A stretch of DNA of 64,000 nucleotides from Plasmodiophora brassicae (Eukaryota; Endomyxa: Phytomyxea; Phytomyxea; Plasmodiophorida): NCBI GenBank assembly GCA_036867785.1, contig CP145413.1:1178001-1242000 (forward strand), written 5' to 3'. Numbering within the stretch: position 1 is the first letter of the stretch; each line of letters opens with the position of its first letter. Both the position numbers and the translations under genes were made by a program. The notes beneath the pieces were generated by a model that had not been told where the DNA came from, did no database searches, and saw only the letters and a program-made list of their open reading frames with translations. Positions 20,168 through 31,036 of this stretch are shown in pieces.

Positions 20168-20869
20168 TCAGCGACCGCTTACCCAGATGCCATCCCGGTT
20201 GCGGTTGAGGTTCTTCTGTTCCCGCGATCGGCGCTGGCGGCGAACGACAATGTACGCGCAGGCTGCAACAGCGACGATGAACACGACACCGACGCCACAC
20301 CAGACGAAGATGCTCCGCTGCCAGGGTTTGTGTCGAAGATAATCTTGCCCACTACCCTCTTCGATACTAGCGCCCATCTTAACAGGAGCCTTCCGAGCAT
20401 CCAGCCGAATCGTCGCATTGACCGAACAGGACGGCTCGCTCAGACATGATACCACGAGACAGACGTCGGTGAAGGCGTCCTGCAAACCGGCAGGGACCTG
20501 CAGGGCACGGTTGCAGTTGCCGTCTGGTTCGCTGGACGACGAGCAGACTGATGCTTTCAGGAATCCGTCAGGCACAATCGGCCGATTCGCTTGGCAGGCA
20601 GCGCCGCTCGACAGGAACGTCGAGAACTGGCACCGGTCCGACTGCCCGACGTAGTTGCACGATACCGAGTACTGCAGCTGGTGAACGGGCTCTTCGAGCG
20701 ACGTTGTAGAGCACCCAGCAACAGAGGTGGTGCGGCCATTGCTGAGAATTAGAGGTTCGGAGAGCTTGCAGATCTTTGCAGAGCGCTTTGGGTGCTGCTG
20801 AGCACTAGCCGGTGCCGCTAAGGCCACCACCGCAAGGAACGCGACGATCGCCATGCGATCAAATCGCAT
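20168..20869 (-). CDS. Type I single-pass membrane protein, Cys-rich ectodomain
   Basis: 233 aa, single exon, ATG 20869. Signal peptide MRFDRMAIVAFLAVVALAAP; ectodomain of about 160 aa with roughly ten cysteines (VSCNYVGQSDRCQF, VCLVVSCLSEPSC) and one potential N-glycosylation site (NAT); TM helix CGVGVVFIVAVAACAYIVV; short basic tail beginning RRQRRSREQ. No known fold recognised. It has the same layout as the TIG-domain protein at 29947-31036 and could be a surface or sorting receptor; that is inference. Confidence 0.7.
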   Translation of the reverse strand: MRFDRMAIVAFLAVVALAAPASAQQHPKRSAKICKLSEPLILSNGRTTSVAGCSTTSLEEPVHQLQYSVSCNYVGQSDRCQFSTFLSSGAACQANRPIVPDGFLKASVCSSSSEPDGNCNRALQVPAGLQDAFTDVCLVVSCLSEPSCSVNATIRLDARKAPVKMGASIEEGSGQDYLRHKPWQRSIFVWCGVGVVFIVAVAACAYIVVRRQRRSREQKNLNRNRDGIWVSGR

Positions 20870-20999
20870 TCGTTCAGCGCTCAGCTAACGGGTCGAAATA
20901 GGAAATGATGAAGGCGAAGATTGACTTCGAGTTGTGTCATGGGCGCTGTGCAGTGGAGTCAACATACGATCAGGGAGTGAGTCACTGGGAGGAACCGGG

Positions 21000-23883
21000 T
21001 CAGGCGTAGTCGCCGACTGCAATGTCTGCATGGACGAACTCAGTGAAGCTGTGTGCATGCCCTCGACCACCTAGCAATTTCGAAAGCTCGCCGTGATCGA
21101 GCTGGACGAGGTCGGCAAGGCAGTTTGCACGTTTCAGGACAGCGTTGACGTTGTTGGAGTTGATTCCTGGCAGACGTCTGAGGATATCTCCGGCGACGTA
21201 AGCAGACGCGTCCGGGGCCTCGCCATCATCGGGGCAGGTGATCGTCGCCGCCGTTGCAACGTCAGGCTGCGGATTGCCCATCTTCAGCCGCGAGAATATC
21301 GAGGCGGTAGCGAGTGGGCCCCTGCTCCAGATGATCCTGACTTGGGGGAACGTTAGGCAGACGAGTGCAAGTTTCCCACACGTGACGGAGAGAAGCGGAC
21401 CTCCCGAGCGTGGATTTACGTCCTGTTGCAGGCAGAACGCTTGCGTTGGACTGAACTCAATCAGGAGAAAGGGGTGAGCATAAAACCGGATCATTGCCGT
21501 CAGCTGGGTGAAAAGCCGTCCAGAATTCAGCGACTGGAACAGATCGGAGATGCTCTTCCGTTCAACGCATATCTGTGGCGTCAGAACGTAATCGCCAACC
21601 TCCAGAGTCACCGGAATGACATGAATGTCACGTTCGTACAGCACGCCTGGAAGCGAACTTCGGAACTCGCGAATGTCGATAATTACGGTCCGTTGGTCAG
21701 CGGCCTGTGGAATACCGCCTTTTCGAGTAGAAACGGTCGGCTGAGCAGGCGCGCGCGTTTCCTCGTCGTCAGCTGGCATCACGAGTCGGGATTTCCGGTG
21801 AGCCAGAGACTCGAAAGCACCGCATTCCTGGCGTATCTGTCGCTGGTGCGTAGCATCTTCAATAGAACCCTCGTACGTCACAGTGTACACTCGACGCAGC
21901 AGATGCGGGGACCTCGACTTGTACATTTCAAGCTACGAAATTGCATGCAAATGATTCAAAAGCCACGAGAAACGCAGAACCGTAATCGTACCTGGCGCAA
22001 CGTCCCAATGTCGGGATCGTAGACGATGGCGAAAGCAGGCTAAGCGACGTTCCGTGTCAGTGTTGGACCTCATGAAACACGCAATGCGGCCGTACGTTGA
22101 TGGTGTCAAGGGGAATGCAGCCGCTGCCTTTCGCCCAGAACATGATAGAGATACCGCGTTGCTCTTCCAGGACCTCCACAGCCTTGGACTGCGCCGAACG
22201 TTTCACGATTGACTGCAAAGAAGGTACCGACGAATTCGGGGATGGTTCTGCCACCGGAGGCGCAGGCGGCTTTGACACCTTAGCACGCTTTCTCGTTCTG
22301 GTGGGAGGATTCCTCTGCGGCAAGGACTTCGTCGATGATGACGCCGACTTGACACCGAAGCGCGCTAACGTTGCCTGGCGAGGACCCGGCTGCCCAAGTT
22401 TCAGGTACTCTTGACGCAGAAGAGCACGTTCACGTCGGCGCGCGGCAAACGCGTCTTCCGAGGCTTCTTCTTCATCGTCACGCTCAGTCGCAGTTGAAAC
22501 GGCGTCCAGCCGCATGCTTTTCAGAAACTGTAGCCACCGACGCTGCAGGAAGGCCTGATCTCCAGTTTCGAGTATCTCAGAAGCTGTCAGACACGCGGCC
22601 TGATCAGCACAGATGACGAGAATAGGACCAGAGCAAGGAAGTTCCTCGGATTCGATCTCGCCCAAGATCTGACGAAGGATCGACCATTTCGGGTTGGGCT
22701 GAAGGGCCACTCGCAGCTGATTGTTCGCGACTGAGTAGATACGACGTTTGGCAAGCTGAAACAACCGGTCGGCTTGATCAGTAAGTAGCCACTGCGAGTG
22801 CTGCGGGCGTTCCGTCCCTCGGATGGACAGCAGAAATCGATAGAAAGAAACGCAGTCGAGCTGAACCAAGAGAACAAAGAGCTTGCGAAGCAAGCTGACG
22901 TCGTTCAACAGTTGCTTTGTCTTCGGGCCAACAAGGTGCCACCGTTTCTGCAACTGCCGCCGCAGGCGCCGTTCAATATCGGCTGAAAACACGTCGTCGT
23001 CCTCGGTGACGTCTGCGACGTCTTCGTTGGCCAGGTACCGTTTCGCAGACGTAATTAACTCAGAAAGAGCAACACGAACGACAACCTTGATAGCGTTGTG
23101 AAGTTGCTCCTGCTGTCTGGACAGCTGGACGAACACACCGACACTGTCGATTGGCGTACGAGCGACGGCAGCGTCGAGCCTCGTTCGGAAGCGCGGCCAG
23201 AGGTGAACATGCTGAACACGACTGCACGCCACAACATGCTCCAAGCGGGAGCCACCTTCGAACGCGGCGGCATTACACGTGATCAGCTTGATAAACGGGC
23301 GATGCGGAAACGGGCGGCATTTGTCCCGCAGTAGGCGAAGGACGAGCGCCTCCTTAGAACCAGGAACAACGCAGTGCGCATCAAGAATGACGACGCCCTT
23401 GACGAGGTTCGCAGGAAGAACGCCGTTAATCATATCAAGCGAGGCAGTCGCCAGCGACATGGCAACCACACGACCAGCTATGTACAAACGTTGGCGGGAA
23501 GACGCCGGGATTGCCGAGCTCGCCATTCGCGACATGACCAGCGATGGGCGAAGCGCCCCGCGAATGTCGTCGGCGACAACATCATCATTCACGTTGAACA
23601 GAAGAACCAGGTCGGTTGGGCGAGTGCCCGCTCGCCGAATGCACTCCGCGACGACGAACGCAGGGTTGATCCCGTCGCTCAACACCACCAGGCAATCATG
23701 ATCGGGGGCGGCGACCTCCAACGCCACTTCCGCATCCGCCGAGACCTCGGGCCCGCCCTCGATCCACGCGCTGTCATCGTCCTCCACCACCAGCACGTCG
23801 TCGTCGTCGTCGGCGTCGTCGTCGACAATGTCGAACAGAACCTCCTCGTTGGCTCCGTCGTCCTCCGCGATCTCGCCCACCAT
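21000..23883 (-). CDS. ERCC4: XPF/ERCC4 structure-specific DNA endonuclease
   Basis: Catalytic half of the XPF-ERCC1 nuclease that cuts 5' of lesions in nucleotide-excision and crosslink repair. ATG 23883 starts MVGEIAEDDGANEE and an acidic N-terminus, followed by the degenerate SF2 helicase-like domain in one long exon (23883 to about 22066). Two short introns lead through VYDPDIGTLRQ and LEMYKSRSPHLLRRVYTVTY, restoring the family block that ends in YEGSIED. The nuclease motif GDYVLTPQICVERKS (GDxnERKx3D, completed by ISDLF) lies near 21570-21510, followed by FTQLTAMIRFY, and a C-terminal tandem HhH (LPGINSNNVNAVL, ELSKLLGG). Walker motifs of the helicase part are lost, as in other XPF proteins. 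Confidence 0.93.
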
Positions 23884-24159
23884 TATGCCGAGTGACAGTC
23901 CGGAGCTGCGCCGCGCCACTCGCCAGCCCAGCTGCCGTCAGGGCGATTCGGTATTCGTTCATGCGAAAATGAACGAGCCGGGAGGGTGAACGCAGAGACA
24001 GCAGAGATCCAGATAGACCGCGTTAGGCGAAGAGCAGCGACGTCTCGTCGGGAGACGATTTCGATCCGGCGGGAGGAGTCGTTGTCGTTCGGAATCGTCA
24101 CGCGACACGCGTCAGGCGTTCCGGGTTCCGCGTGGCGCAGTTGCTGGCAGGTCCATCGC
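23884..24159. promoter_or_regulatory. Shared divergent promoter region, XPF/AFG2
   Basis: 276 bp separate the two head-to-head start codons, so both promoters must lie here or overlap the 5' exons. No TATA box or other clear motif was seen. The AFG2 reading frame stays open into it without an ATG. Confidence 0.4.
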
Positions 24160-26747
24160 ATGGGAAAGGGACGGCGGCGGTCCGGTGGCGGACGTCGTTC
24201 CAGTGAGGTGGGTGTCGTCGTTGTGGACGACGACGAGTACGACGTGTTGAACCCGCGACCGGCGGTCGTGTCTGGGGAGCGGGCGGCGACCGCTGCGGAT
24301 GGCAACGCGGCGGTGGTCTGCTCTGTCAGCGCGCTGGAGTCGGCGCCGGCGAAATGGCGGGCGGTGGCAAGCACGATGACGCAAGCCCTTGTCCTGTGCA
24401 ACGCAACGGCCTGCCCACGCCTAGCACTGATCATGCCGTTCGGCATTCCATGCCAAATATGTCATGCGACCGTGAACAAGGTTCGTTCGTCCCCCGCCTG
24501 CAATCGAAATGTGCATCTGATCAGACACGGCGGTCAGGCTCATGGGTACGTCCCACGACATTACCTTGGCGACAATGCCTCCATGACGGGCACAGTTGAG
24601 CCGCTGTCAACGTCTCCATCGTTGGCGCTGTCGGTTCGCGCTGAACCGCTCGATGGAGTCGTGAATGACGATTTACGAAACCATGCACTACGATCTGCCA
24701 TGTCTGAAATTTACGGTACCTGTGTGCAGGCCGCCGTCGTCAATTTGACATTAATGCGCCTCTGCTGTCCAGTGATTCAAGGCCAGATCGTGTCAGTCGA
24801 CGTCCTTGGGCGGGCATTTCACTATCGGGTTGATGTGCAAGACCCCCGGCCGGAGAATGCCCAGCCAGTGTACCGACTGGGGACCTGCACGACCATCACC
24901 ATTGCGGTCGGGCCGTGTGACGCGTCGGCCGCAGGTGGTGTTGATCCTCCCGATGAAATGCCTGCGGATGCGTTCCCTGGCGTCGGTGGCCTGGCTGTCG
25001 AATTGATGTCGATTTGGCAGTACGCCTCGCTCTGCCTGTACAAGACGGAGCGCCTCGAACACATCGGCATTGCTGCGTCGTGCCGTGGATTGTTGCTGTA
25101 TGGACCGCCGGGCACAGGCAAATCCCTTATCGTGCGGCGCCTGGCGGCCGCTATGTCAGCAACGTTGCTTACCGTTAACGGTGCCGACTGCCTGTCTGGT
25201 GCTGTTGGCGAATCAGAACGCGCTCTTCGACGAATCTTCAGGGATGCTGCCTCTCGTCGACCATCCATAGTCTTTCTGTATGACGGGCGTGTTTGCATTC
25301 GCTATGCTCCACTGGTTGACCTGCGCAAATGTTAGAGACGAGATCGACCTCCTTTGTCCAGCAGCATCGAAAGATGACGGGGGCATGCATCAGCGACTCA
25401 CGTTTACGTTGACGTCGCTGTTCGATACGCTGCAACGAAGCGTCCTTGTGATCGCTGCAACAAACAGGCCCGATTCAGTCTCAGGACTGCTTCGCCGCCC
25501 TGGTCGGTTCGACCGAGAGGTCCTGATTGGCGTCCCGAATGCTGCTGACCGCCTGGCTATTCTCAAGGCTATCCTAAACGCCCAGGTCGGCGGACGTCTG
25601 TCTGACGTTTCGGACCAGGATCTTCAGAAGATCGCGGACGACGCGCATGGGTTCGTGGGTGCTGATCTTCGCGCTCTTGTGCAGGAAGCAGCGCTGTCAG
25701 CACTTCGGTCTGGTGGTGACACGCCCGTCATCACATCTGCTAATCTGAAACGCGCGTTGAACGTCATTCGACCTTCGGCGCTTCGAGAGACGGTCGTCGA
25801 GGTCCCCAAAGTTTTCTGGGACGATATCGGTGGTCAGGAAGCCGCCAAGGCTGCTCTGCGAGAAGTTGTCGAATGGCCACTCCGGCATCCTCAGGCGTTC
25901 GCCAGGCTTGGTGTTCGTCCACCGCGAGGTGTTCTTCTGTACGGTCCTCCCGGGTGCTCCAAGACTATGATGGCGAGGGCACTCGCAACGGAATCCTCGT
26001 TGAATTTTATCGCCGTGAAGGGTCCTGAGTTGCTCTCGAAATGGGTCGGAGACAGCGAGAAAGCCGTTCGAGACGTATTCGTTAAGGCGCGCGCGTCCGC
26101 GCCCACCATTATTTTCTTCGACGAAATCGACTCCATTGCGTCGGCCCGTGCTGGCATGGGAGGCGATTCATCGTCATCGTCGGGAGTGGGTGACCGTGTT
26201 CTAAGTCAACTGCTAAGTGAGCTCGACGGACTGGGGTCGTTTGGTGCCGCGCCTGTAATCGTGGTCGCTGCCACCAATCGCCCTGATGCACTTGACCCGG
26301 CAATATTGCGTCCGGGCAGGATTGACCGACTGTGCTACGTCGCCTTGCCTGACCGTACTGCTCGGGTTCAAATCGCGCGCCTGCATGCGTACGCCCAGGG
26401 AACGTTCCGGCATCCTGCAGCGCATACTGACTTATTACGAACAGGTCTAAGTATGCCTGGAAAGAACCTGTTGATGCGGAGGCGGTTGCTGATCGAACGC
26501 AAGGTTTCTCAGGGTGCGCTAGCGTCCCCTCGCTGATGCTGGCTTGTTGCTGACTTCGTGCAGGGCTGAGATCGGGGCTTTATGTCGAGAAGCTGCGCTG
26601 AAAGCACTGGAAGAGCATGACTTCTCCAATGCAGGTGGGATGCCTTTCATTGCACAGAGACATATTGAGGCAGCGCTGCGCGAAGCCAGGCCGCGGATCG
26701 CTCCGGAAACGATTGCATATTATGAAGCGTTCGCTGCCGGTCGATAA
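24160..26747 (+). CDS. AFG2: AAA+ ATPase, AFG2/SPATA5 (Drg1) class
   Basis: Type II AAA ATPase related to Cdc48; family members release Rlp24 from pre-60S ribosomes in the cytosol. ATG 24160 (MGKGRRRSGGG). The N-domain is poorly conserved. D1 has Walker A GPPGTGKS and Walker B VFLDEIDLL, the latter split by a short intron near 25290; the SRH is AATNRPDSVSGLLRRPGRFD. D2 has Walker A GPPGCSKT (the Cys-Ser form is typical of AFG2/SPATA5), Walker B IIFFDEIDSIASAR, and AATNRPDALDPAILRPGRID. Two small introns near 26390-26560 lead through DAEAVADRTQGFSG to AEIGALCREAALKALEE. The stop overlaps GATAAAT. Convergent with DLD at 79 bp. Confidence 0.92.
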
Positions 26748-26826
26748 ATGTCTAATGTCATAGACCACCGTCTGCGTCGAATGACACGTGATTTGTACCA
26801 TGGACAATGGAGACGGGTTTATATCT

Positions 26827-28287
26827 CTACATGTGGATGGGCTTGTCGTACGTGGCCATGGCGGCTTCGCGGAACGCCTCCGATAACGTCGGGTGGGCGT
26901 GACAGACTCGGGCAATGTCTTCAGATGACGCGCCGTATTCCATCGCCAGGCATCCTTCGGCGATCATCTCGCCGGCGTTGCATGCAATGATGTGTATGCC
27001 CAGAACGCGATCCGTCTTCTTGTCCGCCAGAATCTTGATAAGACCGTCGGTTTCCTGGTTCGTGCGCGCTCGACTGTTCGCCATCATGGAGAACTTCCCG
27101 ACGTTGTAAGCGACCTTCGCCTCTTTCAGTTGCTCCTCGGTCTTGCCAACGGACGCCACTTCTGGCGACGTGTAAATCACGCTTGGAATGACGTCGTAGT
27201 TGATGTGCCCATGCTTTCCAGCGAGGTGTTCTGCAACAGCTATGCCTTCGTCTTCTGCTTTGTGCGCCAGCATGGGGCCAGGAACGCAATCGCCAATGGC
27301 GTAGATCGATGGCACCTTCGTCTGCCAGTCCTTGCTGACGGTGATGAACCCACGCTTATCGGTGTCGATGCCGACGGCGTCAAGCCCGATGTCGCGAGTG
27401 AACGGTCGACGTCCGATGGCAACCAGAACAGCGTTAGCATCGATTTCGCTCGTCTCCCCACCTTTCACAGCTTCGACCTTGACAGTCACCTGGTCGTCGC
27501 CGTTCTTGGTGGCTCCCAGCACCTTGTGCCCCAGGCGAAACTTCATGCCTTGCTTCTCCAGCAACCGTTGGAATTGCTTAGCGATCTCTCCATCGAGGCC
27601 AGGCGTGATCCGGTCGAGGAACTCAACGACGGCCACCTCAGACCCAAGCCGCTTGTAGACGGATCCCAGCTCCAGGCCGATGACGCCCGCCCCGATGACG
27701 ACCAGCTTCTCAGGGATCCCCTTGAGGCTCAGCGCCCCCGTCGACGAAACAATCGTCGTCTCGTCAATGTCAATGCCGGGGAGGGGCGTGACCTCGGACC
27801 CGGTGGCGATTAGGATCTTGCTCGCGTCGATCTTCTCCTTGCCCCCTCCATCCGATAGCTCGACTTCAACGGACGTCGGGCCGGTGATCCGCCCGAAACC
27901 CTTGACGTACGTCACCTTGTTCTTCTTGAACAATCCTTCAATGCCCGATGTCAGGCCTTTAACGGCGTTTGCCTTCGCCTCCATCATCTTCGGGAAATCA
28001 ACGGACAGCCCGTCGAATTTGATGCCGTGTTTGGTGAAATCGTGCTGGGCCTCATGGAACTTGTGCGACGCGTTCAGGAGCGCCTTCGACGGGATGCATC
28101 CGACGTTCAGGCACGTGCCGCCCAGCGTGCCCCGCGACTCGACGCATGTCACGGACAGGCCGAGCTGGGCGGCCTTGATCGCCGCCACGTACCCGCCGGG
28201 CCCGGCACCCAGCACGACCAGGTCCACCTTCCCCGATAGGTGCCGAAGGCCTCGGCCCCGACTCCATGACGATGCCACCCGCAGCAT
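26827..28287 (-). CDS. DLD: Dihydrolipoamide dehydrogenase (E3)
   Basis: FAD/NAD enzyme that re-oxidises dihydrolipoamide for the 2-oxoacid dehydrogenase complexes in mitochondria. Intronless, 486 aa from ATG 28287. Presequence [23 protein letters not shown] site [14 protein letters not shown]; redox disulfide [16 protein letters not shown] site [15 protein letters not shown]; second FAD motif [22 protein letters not shown]; catalytic base in AHPTLSEAF. Everything needed for activity is present and the length is normal. The lack of introns contrasts with the intron-rich E2 gene. TATAAAC lies a few bases after the stop. Confidence 0.97.
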   Translation of the reverse strand: MLRVASSWSRGRGLRHLSGKVDLVVLGAGPGGYVAAIKAAQLGLSVTCVESRGTLGGTCLNVGCIPSKALLNASHKFHEAQHDFTKHGIKFDGLSVDFPKMMEAKANAVKGLTSGIEGLFKKNKVTYVKGFGRITGPTSVEVELSDGGGKEKIDASKILIATGSEVTPLPGIDIDETTIVSSTGALSLKGIPEKLVVIGAGVIGLELGSVYKRLGSEVAVVEFLDRITPGLDGEIAKQFQRLLEKQGMKFRLGHKVLGATKNGDDQVTVKVEAVKGGETSEIDANAVLVAIGRRPFTRDIGLDAVGIDTDKRGFITVSKDWQTKVPSIYAIGDCVPGPMLAHKAEDEGIAVAEHLAGKHGHINYDVIPSVIYTSPEVASVGKTEEQLKEAKVAYNVGKFSMMANSRARTNQETDGLIKILADKKTDRVLGIHIIACNAGEMIAEGCLAMEYGASSEDIARVCHAHPTLSEAFREAAMATYDKPIHM

Positions 28288-28427
28288 GGCGATTTCGACA
28301 ATGCGTTTTTGACGTTCAGACACGCGTTTTTGTCAGAAGTCAACTCTGCCCATGCTTAGATTTTGCCATTTTGGAGCGCCCTTGCTGGAGTGCGGCTCCG
28401 TCGCAACTGGTACGGAACTGGCGAACT

Positions 28428-28456
28428 GCAGCTGCGTGCGCAGCGCACGCAGCTGC
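28428..28456. repeat. Perfect 14-bp-arm palindrome
   Basis: Arms GCAGCTGCGTGCGC and GCGCACGCAGCTGC flank a single A. It lies in the 264-bp divergent region between DLD and the Cys/His-repeat gene. Parts of the arm sequence (GTGGCAGCTGCAGTCCGCACC-like) recur just downstream at about 28455-28515. Confidence 0.95.
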
Positions 28457-28551
28457 CAGTGGCAGCGTCCGCACCGCGCGCACGGGCAAGTGGCAGCTGC
28501 AGTCCGCACCGCGCGTCATAGTTGAAGGTTCCCCCCAAAGGCGCATCCGCG

Positions 28552-28881
28552 ATGTTGAAGGTTGCCGCCCAAGCGTTCGCCCCGCGCAGCGTGCGCAGCG
28601 TCCTCCCCGGAACTCGTCCGGCATCGGGCAATCGCGGCCATGTCTGCAGTGGGCCCGCGTGCTCGCACGCTGCCCACGGCGCACGCGCACACGCCTGCTC
28701 GGGACCGGCATGCCCGCACCCGTCCCACGGCGCACGCGCACACGCCTGCTCGGGACCGGCGTGCCCGCACCCGTCCCACGGCCACGTTTGCGTCGGGCAA
28801 CGCTGCCAACACCCTACGCACATGTCTCGCATCACCCAAGCCAGCGACCAGCACTGCTGTGGCCCCACCTGCGCGCACTAG
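28552..28881 (+). CDS. Cys/His tandem-repeat protein, metallothionein-like, 109 aa
   Basis: From ATG 28552, one exon. After a short basic N-terminus the chain carries repeats of C-x-G-x-x-C-x-H: CSGPACSHAAH, CSGPACPHPSH twice (51-nt tandem unit coding 17 aa), CVGQRCQHPTH, and a final CCGPTCAH. The first four end in a second His. The regular Cys and His spacing suggests metal binding (zinc or copper), as in metallothioneins or metal chaperones, though I know no named family with this repeat. Other frames over the same bases are also open, as is common in GC-rich repeats, so expression should be confirmed. It lies between the DLD promoter and the 2OG oxygenase. Confidence 0.55.
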   Translation: MLKVAAQAFAPRSVRSVLPGTRPASGNRGHVCSGPACSHAAHGARAHACSGPACPHPSHGARAHACSGPACPHPSHGHVCVGQRCQHPTHMSRITQASDQHCCGPTCAH

Positions 28882-28943
28882 ATCCCTCTAATCATCAATA
28901 CCCGTTTGCATCGTTTCTCTTCTCTGTTGCGCTGCTGCCTACA

Positions 28944-29941
28944 ATGCGTAGTGTACTACAGACAGTCGCTCAGTGTGCAGCTCACAAAACGCCGTCGGTG
29001 ATCATGACGACCGCGACGATTCCGATCGTGGATTTGTCGCGACCGCGCGAACATGTTCTGCGCCAGTGGCATGACGCGTTCGCCACGAACGGGTTCGCGA
29101 TCGTCACGGGGCACGGTGTCGCGCGCGCGACAGTCGCCGACCTGTACGCGAGCGCGCGCGCCTTCTTCGAGGGCAACGCCCCGGACGCGAAGATGGCGTT
29201 CGCGCACGACGGTGACGCGTATGGCCCACCGGGGTACACGCCCGTGGGCGGCGAGGCCGTCGCCGGCAAAGGCCACGGTGCCGACCCTGTTGAATCGCTA
29301 GTCCTGCACCATGGTGGGTCGCCGCCTGATCGCGTCCCGGCCTCGATACGCGAGGCCACGTTGCCGTACTGGACCGCAATGCATACCTTGCTGTCCAACA
29401 TCATGTCCATATCCGCATCCGCACTACGCCTGCCCGAGTCGTACTTTCAGGATTTCTACAACCCAGCGTAAGTGCTTCCTCCCGTCTGTGCCTCAGATCT
29501 GATCCGCAATGGTCTAGGCATTGCTCGCTGCGCTTGGCGTACTACGCTGCTGGCAGGGAGGCGAATCGGGACCGGTATGGGCCACATACGGATTACACCG
29601 GCTTCACGATCCTGTGTCGGGACGAGGTCCCCGGTTTGGAGGTGCTGATCAATGGGGAGTGGGTGCCAGTCCCGTTCGTCCCGGATTCGTTCGTGGTCAA
29701 TGCGGGCGACCTGATCCAGCGCTGGACGAACGACGTGTGGAAGTCCAACGTTCATCGAGTCGCACCGGTGGCGGCGTCGCGATCGCGCCTGTCGATGGTG
29801 TTCTTCACTGGCCCTAGGCATGACGCCGTTATAACGCCGCTCGAGTGCTGCTGTTCTACCGACAATCCGCCCCGGTACGACCCGATCACTGCCGGTGAAC
29901 ACCTCCAGCGCAAGCTCGCCGCATCGAACCCATCGAAGTGA
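28944..29941 (+). CDS. 2-oxoglutarate/Fe(II) oxygenase, isopenicillin N synthase-like
   Basis: 315 aa in two exons (28944-29467 and 29518-29941). The N-terminal DIOX_N part reads IPIVDLSRPREHVLRQW, GFAIVTGHGV; the jelly-roll core has the iron triad in HTDYTGFTIL (HxD) and NVHRV (distal His), with the 2OG-binding RxS in RSRLSMVFF. Intact active site. A second possible start is ATG 29004 (MTTATIPIVDL), which would drop the first 20 aa; those residues contain few acidic groups and might be a targeting leader. The substrate is unknown; relatives include gibberellin oxidases, flavonol synthases and fungal oxidases. Only 5 bp separate its stop from that of the convergent TIG-domain gene. Confidence 0.9.
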
Positions 29942-29946
29942 ATGTC

Positions 29947-31036
29947 TCACTGGCCGAGATCTTCGTTAACAATGAGGCTAAGGAGGTAGTCGGGGCCCAT
30001 TCTGGACTTGTCGGCGGCGTTCTTCGCATCGAGATCGCGTTGTCGCGCCAGCGCCCTGTCGCGCAGGTAGACAGCGAATCGCCGGTCAACGATCTCCATG
30101 CCGACAAGGATGATAACGGCACCGATGAGGGAACAGGCTAGAGCGATGTCGAACTTGCGCCAGGCATTCGCGATCATCTGCGCTCGAGCATCCGTGTAGG
30201 TGTACGTGACCTCCCCGAACCAGTTCGTTCCGTCGTTCGTCAGCTGTCGTGACGATTCAGAACAAGGCGGTACAACCTAGGGACGTCATGGTTACGAACC
30301 TGAACGGGGGCGGCACCTGTGAATCCATCGCGACGAACAGGGGCGATCGCGTGTATTTCTGTGCTGGATACGAAGGTGCACGAGGGGCGTTGCTGGACGA
30401 TAGTCCCGAATCGGCACTGTAGCCCTGTCGTGTTCTGGAATTGGCGTCCAGTGACGACGACCGGGACCGGTTGCCGATTGTCGCCTCCGGTCGGCTCGAC
30501 CTGGACGATTTGTGGTGGGTCTGCTGCATAGTGTTAAACGTCGTCGGCAGACAGGGATGGCGTCAAATCACCTTCGACAGAGATCGAAATGACGTTTGGT
30601 TGGCTGGACGTCATGTTGCCATCGTGCCAGGACACGACGAACCCCAGCGTGACTGACCGTGGGTCGCGGCTGATGCCCTGTGGGATGCCAGCGACCTGGA
30701 GGTTGGCCGGTGTCGTGTCGGACAGGTTGTGGAAGACGAGTTGTGCAGTGGGCAGAGTGATGGACGGGGTGTCGGCATCAGAACGGATGACGGATACGAA
30801 GACGTCGGAAGCGATCGGACATGTCAACGATACGGTGACGTTAGTGGCCGGCGCGCTGGACAGGATGGTGAGGTGCGGCGACGAGGCGACGATGATCGCG
30901 CACGCGAGCTCGCTTGTTGCCGACGCTGATGCATGAACTGCCAACACGCAAGTCAACCGCTCGATCGTGAAGGGCGAAGGCATCAGCGTCACACACCTAC
31001 GACGACGGAGGCGATGATCAGCGCCACGGTAGCCAT
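29947..31036 (-). CDS. Type I membrane protein with an IPT/TIG-like domain
   Basis: Four exons. Exon 1 starts at ATG 31036 with a signal peptide (MATVALIIASVVV). A domain rich in Ser/Thr and N-glycosylation sequons follows (NVT, NLS, NMT). The third part (GRQFQNTTGLQCRFGTIV, SCTFVSSTEIHAIAP) together with LTNDGTNWFGEV has the layout of an IPT/TIG domain: F, then CRFG, then S..E..C/A.AP. A 48-nt intron removes an in-frame TAA near 30530. The C-terminal exon has TM helix CSLIGAVIILVGMEIV and a basic cytoplasmic tail of about 45 aa. TIG domains occur in cell-surface receptors and adhesion proteins; the role here is unknown. Confidence 0.68.

Noticed and set aside
28340-28868. Minus-strand ORFs over the Cys/His repeat
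   Set aside because: They are the reverse frames of the same GC-rich repeat; only the plus frame gives regular Cys/His spacing.
28266-28943. 5' extension of the 2OG-oxygenase frame (total 401-codon ORF)
   Set aside because: The extension overlaps the DLD start and the Cys/His repeats in another frame, and the family start fits ATG 28944 or 29004.
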